This document shows positions 43,543 through 53,390 of a DNA stretch of 64,000 nt, piece after piece. Numbering within the stretch: position 1 is the stretch's first letter; every line of letters starts with the position of its first letter. Source of the DNA: Nilaparvata lugens (lineage: Eukaryota > Arthropoda > Insecta > Hemiptera > Delphacidae); assembly GCF_014356525.2 (NCBI RefSeq), contig NC_052509.1, positions 35,129,913-35,193,912 on the forward strand, given 5' to 3'. Below the pieces are notes generated by a model. The model was not told the origin of the DNA and ran no database searches. It saw only the letters and a program-made list of their open reading frames with translations. The translations under genes were made by a program, and so were the position numbers.

Positions 43543-44383
43543 ATATTTTTAGAATAAAAAATCAATGTTTGGGAATAATTGATTCATGGGAAAAGCGCCT
43601 TACTTCTATGGAAGATATTTTTACATTAGGAAAAGCAACAACAGCTATTTGGCCGTTCTAGTAAATAACCCCTTTCTTTCGCCCAAGTTATATTTTGGCC
43701 GAATTCCCTCATTCTTTGCAAATAGATTCCACAACGGACACTTCTGAAGTTTTAAAATACCCTCCATATATCATACTGATTTATTAAAATTCAATCGAAA
43801 CTGTTTAAGCAGTTTTTGCGATGTCGGATATACAAACAAAATTATAGTCTCAATAGGATAGGATGAATTGATTGAAGCAACTCCAGTCATAAAAGTTTGT
43901 TTTATGGAAAATAAAAATTATTTAAGTTTTGTTTAATATTAGTGTGGCATGAGAAGCCTGCATGCAAACTGTGAAGGCCGTTTGAGATCGACGTTAACTT
44001 TAATGTGTCATTTTAGACCGCCGTATCGGGTGATGTGGTACGTATCCCAGCGTAGCTATGAACAATTCTCACCAAAAGATTTTTTTAAATAATTCTAGTA
44101 TTTGATCACATTTGAGCAGTGGTTTTTCAAAAGACGTCGCTCAAACTATATTCGGCGGTCTGAAACGGTCTGCCATTGTGTTACCAAGATATTCACTATC
44201 AAAGTTAGTACTGTATACATTTCTTTGAACCCTCTGTATTGTGGGTTAAGTGGAAGAGGGGGCTCTTATTGTCTCAACTTGGCCTACATCACTTTTAATA
44301 TCATGAAGTTGAAATAAAAATACATTCATCTATCTATTGTGATCTACGTGCATGAATCTAAATTCTATGTTGTTCTTTTTCAG
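43543..44383 (+). other. TBC1D13: Intron 7, distal part
   Basis: Nothing recognised except a weak inverted relation between the AGACCGCC area (about 44013) and GGCGGTCT (about 44154), which may be another small foldback. Confidence 0.45.
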
Positions 44384-44402
44384 TGCCAGAATAAATAGAT
44401 GA
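44384..44402 (+). CDS. TBC1D13: TBC1D13 terminal coding exon
   Basis: After the acceptor TTCTTTTTCAG, one base completes an Asn codon, then ARINR and TGA (44400-44402). It is very short, so its support is the splice site, frame compatibility and the expected length of the protein end. Confidence 0.75.
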
Positions 44403-44830
44403 GACATAGCGAGGAGTTTGAGGAATTTGATTGAGTTTATAGTTGAAATTGTAAGAGATGATAGGCAAGATGATATGATAACCTATAGATGTAGGCCTAC
44501 TGAAATGAAGAGGAGGATTACTGTGCAAGCTTTACGGCTTCTAAATTTACTGTAGTCAAAAACACAGTTATGTATTTGTAGGTACGTAAGATAACTTTCT
44601 TTATGGCATTTATTGTATGCTGTTAAATTCAAAATGAATTGAATGTATTGAATAGCTCAAAGCTCTGCCTCATAATTGTAGCAATATTTTAAAATATTAT
44701 TACAGTACTATTATTATTTTTTATGTATTTAATCTACTTCAGAATTTTATTACTGTGTATAATAAATTTTATACTTATAGCATACGGTATAGTGTATTAA
44801 ATAAAACGTATTTTCCAATTATTGTGAGCT
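44403..44830 (+). other. TBC1D13: TBC1D13 3' UTR
   Basis: AT-rich non-coding sequence after the stop. Candidate polyadenylation signals AATAAA occur at about 44761 and again near 44800. No ORF of note. The real cleavage site cannot be fixed from sequence alone. Confidence 0.6.
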
Positions 44831-45387
44831 TCATTATTTAATTATCTGAGGTACCGATCATCGCTCGAAACCAAATAAGGCTTTGGTTTAAGGCGGGGTT
44901 TTGTTTATGCGTAAACTTCCGCAGTCGACGACGATAGGCATTGTTGTCTGAAGACATTCATATTGTTCAAATTTCAAGTATGCTAAAACAGCTGATCCAA
45001 TAACATATCGTTACTTCTGTTCATTATCTGCGAGAATCAAAACATTTCAAATAATATAATATATTGCCATTTGAAAGTATAAACCTAACCTCCCCCATTA
45101 AAACATAATTCATTGAACATGAACTCTTAGGTTATTTAGACAAATTGAAATTTACCCAATCAGAGATCCTCACCCTGTCATGGTTGACGACGGCATTTAC
45201 GCACAAACGAAAACCCACCTTTAAACGTAAAGCTGGGTCCTATAGTCCAGTCAATATAGACATAAAAAAGGGGGTGTGCTTGCAATTTATGGTAGTTCTG
45301 ATTTTTTAATATATTATTTGTATACATGAGAGAAGTCCAGAACCAATTATTTTTCTTCATGCAAAATTATTTCCTTGTGTTAGATAC
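44831..45387. other. Intergenic sequence downstream of TBC1D13
   Basis: No gene. TAGTCCAGTC...GTGCTTGCAATTTATGGTAG at about 45240-45320 recurs inverted at 56320-56400, so it is part of a dispersed repeat. Confidence 0.55.
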
Positions 45388-45726
45388 AGAGTGGCCAAAA
45401 ACCTCGTATTTTCGGTTCATTTTCCAGTTTTCAGCAATTTCTGCCAAATCCAGTAATCGAACAGAAAAAATTTGCTCTCGCCTTCATTTTAGATTATAAA
45501 ATTCTTAGTAAAATAAGATCATTCGGAACAGTCGAATATCCAATGAGTACTGGGTTATGATTTTTCAAAAATGAGTAAACTTTGAAGAAAAAAATCAATT
45601 CTGATTAATTTTAGTTTTTGATCAACAATACCTTCCGATTGTTACCATTTAGATGTATGATCCAAAAGAGTAAACTTTGATGAAAAATGTCAATTCTGAT
45701 TAATTTTAGTTTTTGATCAACAATAT

Positions 45727-45828
45727 TGTGATGATAAAACAGCTGTAATATTTATAATCTGTTATCTCTGTTACTAAGACACATATTTAATGTCGAATAA
45801 AGCTCGTGTTGAGTCCAATTCTATTACA
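45727..45828 (+). repeat. 5' LTR (102 bp)
   Basis: TATA-like TTTATAA at 45751-45757 predicts a start near 45781-45787. The polyadenylation signal AATAAA is at 45796-45801. Everything needed for a very short U3-R-U5 fits in 102 bp. Confidence 0.9.
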
Positions 45829-45848
45829 ATTTATTCGACATTAAATAT
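45783..45848 (+). promoter_or_regulatory. Candidate self-priming hairpin (LTR and leader)
   Basis: Leader bases 45830-45848 (TTTATTCGACATTAAATAT) are the exact reverse complement of LTR bases 45783-45801, with a 28-nt loop between. The complement begins two bases after the LTR, where a tRNA primer site (usually TGG...) would be; no TGG is present. The TATA box puts the mRNA 5' end at about 45783, so the RNA's first bases could fold onto the leader and prime reverse transcription, as in Tf1 of fission yeast. The mechanism here is inferred. Confidence 0.65.
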
Positions 45849-45855
45849 AAAATAA

Positions 45856-48096
45856 ATGGGTCCGAAAAGAAAAACGAGTAAACGTCAAGATTTAGTCAGT
45901 GAAGGAGAAAACGATTCGCAAAACCAAATGCTTGGAAAAATACTGAAACCAACAGTTTTATCGATTGACCAAGATTCAGATGAAGCACCGAAAACGTGGA
46001 GACATTGGAAGGTAACATTTTTAAACTTCTTAAAAAACAGTTCAATCCCGAAAAAGGATGAATTGAATGTTTTGATCAATTATGTGTCACCGAATATTTT
46101 TGAAAGTATTTGCAATTGTATATCATTTGAAGAAGCTATAACAACTCTTGAAGAAAGCTTTATAAAACCTCAAAATGTAGTACATGCACGTTACTGCTTA
46201 TCTAAAGCAAAACAAACCCATGGAGAATCAATTGATCAATTCTATAATAAACTAAAACGGCTAAGTTTACCATGTAACTTTCAAGCAGTCACGGCTGACG
46301 ATAACAAAAGTGAAATATATTTCCAGAACGAAGAATATAATGATTTTCCTTTGATCGTATTGAACAAATGTTGCGCTAGTGTAATTTTGGGACACGATTT
46401 TCTAAAGAACTTTTCATCCATCACTTTTGATTTCGGTGGATCTAAAGCAGCACTACAACTGAATGAAGACAATGACGCAAGAAGGTCTACTTATGAAATT
46501 AAAAAGTGTGCTCTAGCCCAAGCTACAGTAGAACCTGTCTCATTGTTTCGTGATCTTCAACCGGACTGTCGGCCTATAATAACTAAATCGAGACGACATT
46601 CAGAAGAGGATTACTTGTTTATGATGAATGAAGTCAAACGGCTTAAAGATGCTGATATTATAGAAAATAGTCATTCTTCTTGGAGAGCTCAAGCATTTGT
46701 TACTTCAAGAGAGAACCAAAAGAAACGTATGGTGATTGACTATTCACAGACCATCAACAAATTCACGAATTTGGATGCCTATCCACTACCACTAATGGAA
46801 GAATTAGTCAATAAGGTAGCGCAATATAAAATATTCTCATCTATTGACCTGAAATCTGCCTATCACCAGATACCAATCTTGCCTGAGGAAAGGCATTTCA
46901 CCGCATTTGAAGTTGGACACAAACTGTATCAATTCAAAAGAATTCCGTTCGGAGTCACGAATGGAGTAGCTGCTTTCCAGAAAGTGATTGATCAAATCAT
47001 AGAACAAGAAAATTTGACATCATGTTATGCCTATTTAGATGATATTATTGTATGCGGAAGGACCCAAGAAGAACATGATGAAAATTTAGAAAATTTCTGG
47101 AGAGCAACAGAAAAATATGGCCTCACGATTAATGAAGAAAAGTGTAAAATATCTATGGAGAATTTAACCTTTCTGGGATTCGAAATTGGTCAGGGTATGA
47201 TTAAGCCCGATCCAGATCGATTGAAACCACTCCTTGACTTACCAGCTCCAAAAAATCAGAAAGAATTGAAGCGTGTCCTTGGAATGCTTGCACACTACTC
47301 CAAATGGATAAAAGAATTTTCAAAAAAGATCCATCCACTTGTGCATAATACTCACTTCCCGTTGAATGAAGAATGCAGAAATATATTTGAATCATTAAAG
47401 AAAGAAATAGGATCTGCAGTTCTAGTGCACATTGATAAAAAAGTCCCGTTCACTTTGGAAACTGATGCCTCAGATTACGCTATTGGAGCAGTATTAACAC
47501 AGAATGAGAGACCAGTGGCGTTTTTCTCAAGAACTCTTTCCACATCTGAAACTAGGCACTCTGCAGTGGAAAAAGAAGCTTATGCCATTGTGGAATCAAT
47601 CAGGAAATGGCGACATTACTTACTTGGACGAGAATTTACACTTATCACAGACCAGAAATCAGTTTCATTCATGTTTAGTAATAAACAAACCAGCAAGATT
47701 AAGAATGACAAAATCCAACGATGGCGCCTTGAATTGTCAGAATATAAGTTCAATATAATTTATAGAGTTGGAAAAGAGAATATACCAGCAGATACACTAT
47801 CAAGAGTCTGTGCCACTGTTGGATGCCATACAGATATAAAGAAACTGATAAAAATTCATGAGGACCTGTGTCATCCAGGAGTTACTCGACTCCATCATTG
47901 GACCAAAACAAAGAACTTACCATATTCAATAGATGATGTAAAAGAAGTATGTTCCAAATGTATTACATGTTCTGAAATGAAACCACGCTATGCCAAAGGA
48001 ACTGGCCGCCTTATCAAAGCAACTCGACCATTTGAACGTCTTAATTGGATTTCAAAGGCCCACTACAATCAAGTTCAAGGAACAAGTATATTTTAG
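45856..48096 (+). CDS. LTR element Gag-Pol, internally deleted
   Basis: 746 codons from ATG 45856. Gag-like residues 1-150 (KTWRHWKVTFLNFLKNS, HARYCLSKAKQ) pass in frame into a protease tail (ASVILGHDFLKNFSSITFDF) without the D(S/T)G active site or zinc knuckles. RT spans roughly 225-430, with DLKSAYHQIP and the catalytic AYLDDIIV near 396. RNase H (TLETDASDYAIGAVL, AVEKEAYAIVE) is at about 530-650, and the integrase HHCC zinc finger (DLCHPGVTRLHHW, CSKCITC) at about 670-710. The frame then breaks near 48045. All junctions being in frame suggests the deletion is an old, possibly propagating form. Confidence 0.85.
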   Translation: MGPKRKTSKRQDLVSEGENDSQNQMLGKILKPTVLSIDQDSDEAPKTWRHWKVTFLNFLKNSSIPKKDELNVLINYVSPNIFESICNCISFEEAITTLEESFIKPQNVVHARYCLSKAKQTHGESIDQFYNKLKRLSLPCNFQAVTADDNKSEIYFQNEEYNDFPLIVLNKCCASVILGHDFLKNFSSITFDFGGSKAALQLNEDNDARRSTYEIKKCALAQATVEPVSLFRDLQPDCRPIITKSRRHSEEDYLFMMNEVKRLKDADIIENSHSSWRAQAFVTSRENQKKRMVIDYSQTINKFTNLDAYPLPLMEELVNKVAQYKIFSSIDLKSAYHQIPILPEERHFTAFEVGHKLYQFKRIPFGVTNGVAAFQKVIDQIIEQENLTSCYAYLDDIIVCGRTQEEHDENLENFWRATEKYGLTINEEKCKISMENLTFLGFEIGQGMIKPDPDRLKPLLDLPAPKNQKELKRVLGMLAHYSKWIKEFSKKIHPLVHNTHFPLNEECRNIFESLKKEIGSAVLVHIDKKVPFTLETDASDYAIGAVLTQNERPVAFFSRTLSTSETRHSAVEKEAYAIVESIRKWRHYLLGREFTLITDQKSVSFMFSNKQTSKIKNDKIQRWRLELSEYKFNIIYRVGKENIPADTLSRVCATVGCHTDIKKLIKIHEDLCHPGVTRLHHWTKTKNLPYSIDDVKEVCSKCITCSEMKPRYAKGTGRLIKATRPFERLNWISKAHYNQVQGTSIF

Positions 48097-48716
48097 TTCT
48101 TATAGACGAATATTCCAGATTCCCATTTGCCTTCCCCTGTCCTGACATGACTACTAATACAGTAATAAAACACCTTACATCACTATTCTCTCTTTTTGGT
48201 GTACCGTCTTACATACATTCCGATAGAGGAACATCGTTTATGTCATCAGCTTTGAAAAATTTCCTACTATCAAAAGGAATTGCCAGCAGCAGAACATCGC
48301 CCTATAATCCAGCCGGTAATGGGCAAGTCGAACGGTACAATGGAGTTATATGGGAAAGTGTGATGCTAGCCCTAAAATCGAGAGGTTTGAACAACAGTCA
48401 CTGGGAACAAGTTCTCCCCGATGCCCTTAACTCTATTCGTTCCCTATTATGCACAAGTACCAACTGCACACCACGTGAGCGGATGTTTTTACATGCAAGA
48501 AACTCAAGTAATGGAAAACCATTACCAACCTGGCTATTGACACCTGGACCAGTATGGTTGAAGAAGATGACAAAAAACTCAAAACAAGAATCGCAAGTTG
48601 AAAAAGTTGAATTAATCGAGAGTAACCCTGAATATGCGTTTGTTCGCCACAACGACGGCAGAGAATCGACAGTCTCACTTCGCCAGCTCGCCCCATACCC
48701 CACGAGTGCCGATTGA
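48045..48716 (+). pseudogene. LTR element integrase core (frameshifted)
   Basis: Continues integrase in another frame from a shift in CTTAATTGG near 48040-48045. The catalytic residues are Asp in LVLIDEYSRFPF, Asp in YIHSDRGTSF and Glu in NPAGNGQVERYNGV. The C-terminal part (LTPGPVWLKKM ... RQLAPYPTSAD) ends at 48716, directly before the purine tract. One base lost or gained explains the break. Either this copy is dead or the base is an assembly error. Confidence 0.8.
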
Positions 48717-48717
48717 T

Positions 48718-48733
48718 ATTAAGGGGGGAAGAT
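48718..48733 (+). promoter_or_regulatory. Polypurine tract of LTR element
   Basis: AAGGGGGGAAGA at 48721-48732 directly precedes the 3' LTR. It is the standard primer for plus-strand DNA synthesis and confirms orientation. Confidence 0.85.
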
Positions 48734-48835
48734 TGTGATGATAAAACAGCTGTAATATTTATAATCTGTTATCTCTGTTACTAAGACACATATTTAATGT
48801 CGAATAAAGCTCGTGTTGAGTCCAATTCTATTACA
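48734..48835 (+). repeat. 3' LTR (102 bp)
   Basis: Same sequence as the 5' LTR. Followed by the target duplication AATAT and then the continuation of the split host repeat (CTTCCGATTGTTACC). Confidence 0.9.
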
Positions 48836-48960
48836 AATATCTTCCGATTGTTACCATTTAGATGTATGATCCAAAAGAGTAAACTTTGAAGAAAAATATC
48901 AATTCTGATTAATTTTAGTTTTTGATCAACAATATCTTCCGATTGTTACCATTTAGATGT

Positions 48961-51900
48961 TTCAAGTTTTATTGTTCACATCAGCAATACAACAAAATAA
49001 AAAACATCTCATCAGATAGGTACCTATAACTAACAATTTAAAGATACTAAGCACTTCTGAAAGGTTAATTTGGCACTATATCATAATAATACAGTAGAAA
49101 TTAACTTTAAACTTATAAGTACACAACTCTTATCAACATTTTGGAATAATGTAACTGATGGTGAAAATGAACCTTAACATTTTATGTGAGAACCGATGCA
49201 AACAAAAATACTATTCACAAAAGAGCTTCCGCAAAGCCCTTGTCCGTGAATAGGAGTTTGAATAATGGGACATATGAAAACGATACGACACATACACACA
49301 CGCATTCACACAGTCATCAATATTCGACAATTGACACATCGGAGCATTCCCCTCGTTACTTACCGGTATATCTCATAGTGATATAAACTTCATGTGAACA
49401 GTGGGGAGGAAGCCACCACCTATAAATCGACCAATAGGTATTTTAAGGCAGAAAAAAGAATTTAAGACAGAAGAGAGAAGAAGAAGAAAAATGTTTAGGT
49501 TTTATGACAATTTATTTACTTAGCTTACCACTCTGAAAAAATTTTCAATTTCCAAAGGTGAATGAAGCCATAGCCAACACTTCGTTTTACGGATGAATTG
49601 TTTGCAAATTTTCAGTTTCCTTATTTCCTCAGGAAGGATATTGTGAAATTTTGGTCCCAGAAAAATGAAACATCTTTGGAAGGTGGTACAGTTGGGTTTG
49701 GGAAGTCTCACCAGCATTCGTGTAGTTTGCCGTGTAACCAAACTGTCTTGTCCAATATTTTCCATCAAATATCTATCCCCACTCATTTTATAAAACAGGG
49801 ATAGAACTTTCAACACATACATATATCTAAAAGGGAGAATCCCCAATGATTCAAACATAGGGAAAGTATGAGCCCGTCTACTAGCACCATAAATGATCCT
49901 AATGACAGATTTTTGTAGAACTATACGATTTTTAAAATGTGACATGAATGTGGAAGCATAGCAAGAAATGCCATACTCCAACCTACAATTGAAAAAAGCA
50001 AAATACATCATACGAAGAATAGATACAGGGAAGAACTCTCTTAATCGATAAAATGTCATTACTAAATATAGAAGGTACCTTTTTATTTTTCTTATGTGAA
50101 AGTCCCAAGTTAAACTCTGGTCCAAAATCAATCCTAAATATTTGACGGATTCTGATTGTTTTATAACTTCACAGTCACAACCCACCGAATCACATCCAAA
50201 TTGATGGTATTTAATAGGATCTGGGAAATAGAAAGTTGCTGACAAAGAGAAGTTTATGTAGGAGGTTTTAGCTGCATTAATTGCTAATTTGTTGCAATCA
50301 AACCAACATCGCAGATCAAATAGATCATGCTGAATCATTCTATGCAATTCTCTTTCGTCTTTGGCTGAGTATGCTAGGGCTGTGTCATCAGCAAAGGATA
50401 TAATGGATCCATTAAAAGTATGAGAAAATAAATCATTGATGTTCACTAAAAATAGTATGGGACCCAAAACTGATCCTTGTGGGACACCATATTTAACCAT
50501 TGCCAAATCACTATCACTGTTAGAAATTGAAACATATTGCTTGCGATCTGACAAATATGATCTTAGCCATATGTTAGCCACCCCCCACGGATTCCAGCAG
50601 CACGAAGCTTTTCCAAAAGGATATTGTGCTCTACAGTGTCAAATGCTTTTCTTATGTCTAATAATAGACCTGACGTTCTGTACTTATGAGGTGTATTGAT
50701 CCCGTGATAGATATCTGCCATGAACTTGTTAAGCGCCTGCTCTGTACTTAAGCCTTCCTGGAAACCAAATTGATCCCTATGAAAGAACTTTACTCTACTG
50801 AAAAAGGATATTATTCTTTTTTTAAAAAGTTTTTCAAAATTTTTTGAAAAAACAGAGTAATGAGATGGGTCTGTAATTTGAGATTTCTGTATTAGATCCA
50901 CTTTTGAATATCGGGATCACTTTTGCAGTTTTGAGTCTAGTTGGGAATTTACCCTCTGAAAAGCTCGCATTAAAGATGTGACACAAAATAGGTACTATTG
51001 CATAAGATATTGATTTTATTAAATTAGATGATATATTATCCGTTCCCGGAGACTTTCCTTTCTTCAATATTTTTATTTCAGTTAATAATTCAAAAAAAGT
51101 TATGGGGTTTAGAAAGAAAGAGTTACAGAAATTAATAGTTTTGAATTTTCTATTATAATTATCATTCATCGATTCATCTGGATCATGTATAGAAGAAATT
51201 ATTTCGTATGTTTATGAAATATTCATTGAATTTATTTGTGATGAGATCAATCAAAACACTATTTCCGCAATGCAGATGGATAGGCTTTTTTTTTAGAAGT
51301 AGCCTGACCACAATGATCATTGATGATCTCCCACTGCTTCTTTACAGGAAAATTCTTCAATTTTGAAAAGTATTTATATTTTTGTTCTTTTATCAATTTA
51401 TTTATATTACTCTTTGCAGTTAAAAAATCATGTTTATAATTATTATTTTGGGGATATATCTTGTGTTTTTTGTAAAGTTTATCACGATTTCTAATTGCAA
51501 TGCAAATGCTATCTGTCAACCATGGTTTCAAGTGCTTATTATTTTTAAAATAACTTTTGCGCTGGTAAGTGCACTGATTTATATAGTTGAGGAGTACATC
51601 CATGAATATGGAAAACTTGCCATCAACAAGGTTGCAATCATATAAATTAGTCCAGTTGTGTTCCATCAATAAGTCAGCTAACTTCTTAAATCTGTTATAT
51701 TTTGAACTACTGGAGTAGCATCACTGTCTCTATATTCAGGTATTGACAATGAAGCTGAAACCGCTCTGTGGTCAGTAATGAGCGATTCAATCACTGCACT
51801 CCGAACTTTTATCCTATTATATTTCGACTTGAAGAAAATGTGATCAATACAAGTTGAACTCAAATCTGTTACACGGGTATCAATATCTATGAGCGATTGA

Positions 51901-52635
51901 TAACCGTTAGAATGCAAAATTTCCAAGTAGTCAAAAGCTCCAGGATTATTTATATCATTAATATTAATGTCACCCAGAACCATTGAGTCACCCTTACATC
52001 CTACACTCTCCAAAAATTGGCCAAAACTATTCAGAAAAACATCCATTCCAACAAACTGCCATCTGTACAAGCTAAAAATGCTGAAATCGTAGTTAAGAAT
52101 TTTAAAGTGCAGTAAAACTGAATCAGCACCATCAATTTTTGATTCCTCCCGCGAACACACAATACCACGGCTAGATGAGACAAAAATGATAATACCTGAT
52201 GCCCTACTTACATCATTACCGGTAGAGTAATTATCATAATCTTCGATGTTGTAGGGGCTGGTATCATCGATCGGTTGAAACCAGGTTTCAGTTAAGATAA
52301 TTACATCCGGCTTTACTTTCCAGCAACTAAAGGTACATTAAAAATGAATCAAAATTTTTATTCAAACTACGGATATTTTGGTGAAAAATTGTGATGTTTT
52401 CACCGTTTGTTAGAAAGCACGTGTTAACATCAGTGGTGTCCCCCACAAATTCACAAATTTCAACCATTACTAATGATGAAGTCATTTTGTATAGTATAAT
52501 AACGAAGGTTATGCTCCATACTAATAGATGATAAAACATCAATCATTAAGATGACACACACACAAATCATTCGTACAACATTCATACACAACACATAAAC
52601 ACGATAGATGAAGTAAGAAATACATGAGCATACAA
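48961..52635 (-). mobile_element. Jockey/CR1-like LINE, 5'-truncated
   Basis: Flanked by AGATGT (48955-48960 and 52636-52641) inside the split repeat, so its limits are clear. Read leftward: the start of the endonuclease, the rest of it, RT and a 3' UTR (48961-49510) with an ACAC-rich stretch and an AATAAA at the extreme 3' end. ORF1 is missing. Several frameshifts disable ORF2. Confidence 0.85.
49520..52542 (-). pseudogene. LINE ORF2 (endonuclease and RT), frameshifted
   Basis: The endonuclease opens with NITIFHQNIRSLNKNFD (about 52360-52420), then VLGDININDINNPGAF, TCIDHIFF and ESLITDHRAVSA (52160-51678). After a linker with KHKIYPQNNNYKH, RT runs through KGKSPGTDNISSN, ISNYRPISLLCF, LLDIRKAFDTVEHN, GVPQGSVLGPILFL and the catalytic SFADDTALAY (about 50390), ending with YLGLILDQSLTW and a thumb region to 49520. 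Shifts occur near 51670, 51200, 50870 and 50580, each a small indel. Otherwise the domain order is complete. Confidence 0.85.
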
Positions 52636-53139
52636 AGATGTATGATCCAAAAGAGTAAACTTTGAAGAAAAAATAAATTATTATTAATTTTAGTTTTTGA
52701 TCAACAATATCTTCCGATTGTTACCATTTAGATGTATAATTCAAAATCCCTCTGGGCGTATTTTTGTGCTCTACAATCTGAGATCAGGTAGAGCGCTCTA
52801 TCTCATATAGATTTCCAGGTACACCTGACAACAATGCACCTGATAATTTTCAGCTTCAACCATCATCACCAACTACATTGCCCTCACATTGATATTTCGC
52901 ACAACGATAGTTGTTCGTGAGATTCATGAGATAATTTTCTATTAGAATCACCCATTAGATGCACTTCATTTCAGTATTTTCTAGTGGTGAGGCGCGCATA
53001 AGGACCCCTCAAGGATCAAAATTTCAAACACTTATAACTTTTGACACAATGCTCTGATTTTATCGTACTACACTTCATTCTCCTCGGCTCGTCAAGAAAT
53101 TTCATCAGAAGTATTTCACAGGATATGCAGCTTTGAATT

Positions 53140-53390
53140 TAGAAATTGGCCATTTTTGTGTATTAGAATATGGGTACAAATAAGTAGCCTACAATTAACA
53201 ATAAATATTCCATTTTTCGAACGAATTTGACTCATGATGCATGATTTTGGACCGCCTTGACGAGCCGAGGAGAATGAGGTGTAGTACGATAAAATCAAAG
53301 CATTGTGTCAAAAGTTATTTAGTGTTTGAAATTTCGATCCTTGAGGTGTCCTTAAGCACGCCTTTCCACTAGGAAATACTGAAATGAAGT
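53140..53390 (+). repeat. Direct partial copy of the repeat next to copy B
   Basis: Matches 39885-40125 in direct orientation (GAAATTGGCCAT...GTGTATTAGAATATGGG to GAAATGAAGT), head to head with the inverted copy B. It stops abruptly at GAAGT|TGTCACATGG, where new sequence begins. Confidence 0.75.

Larger units (their letters stand above)
1..44830 (+). other. TBC1D13: TBC1D13 gene (Rab-GAP), 5' end outside window
   Basis: Eight coding exons (1-158, 1571-1727, 27462-27660, 36643-36844, 39611-39733, 41018-41075, 41668-41729, 44384-44402) join with matching phases, total 978 nt and end in TGA, giving 325 residues. Order and motifs match TBC1D13, a Rab GTPase-activating protein reported to act on Rab35 in membrane traffic. 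The arginine-finger motif IDKDVRR crosses the exon 1/2 junction and the glutamine-finger motif YVQGMNEI is in exon 3. Vertebrate TBC1D13 is about 400 residues, so the first 75-80 residues lie upstream. All introns are GT-AG. Introns 2 (25.7 kb) and 3 (9 kb) are large because of transposon insertions; every TE ORF seen here lies in an intron or downstream. No exon carries a stop or frameshift. Confidence 0.93.
45727..48835 (+). mobile_element. Ty3/gypsy-like LTR retrotransposon, recent
   Basis: 102-bp LTRs at 45727-45828 and 48734-48835 look identical base for base. They start TG, end CA and are flanked by AATAT (45722-45726 and 48836-48840). A purine tract (AAGGGGGGAAGA) precedes the 3' LTR. 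Inside is a single gag-pol type frame, then integrase in a second frame. At 3.1 kb it is short: most of Gag's C-terminus and the protease active site are missing, so it is probably non-autonomous. Identical LTRs mean recent insertion. Confidence 0.92.
45388..53110 (-). repeat. Dispersed repeat copy B, split by two retroelements
   Basis: Segments 45388-45726, 48841-48960 and 52642-53110, put in order, run as the inverse of copy A (40690 down to about 39960). The gaps are exactly the LTR element and the LINE, each with target duplications. A unit of about 94 bp (AAGAGTAAACTTTGA...TTAGATGTATGATCC) is tandemly repeated around both insertion points. Confidence 0.8.

Noticed and set aside
45829..45850. 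A tRNA primer-binding site
   Set aside because: There is no TGG within the first bases after the LTR. The stretch instead matches the element's own LTR in reverse complement.
48030..48060. Programmed ribosomal frameshift in the LTR element
   Set aside because: The shift falls in the middle of integrase, where no Ty3/gypsy element needs one, and no slippery sequence is evident. A simple indel is more likely.
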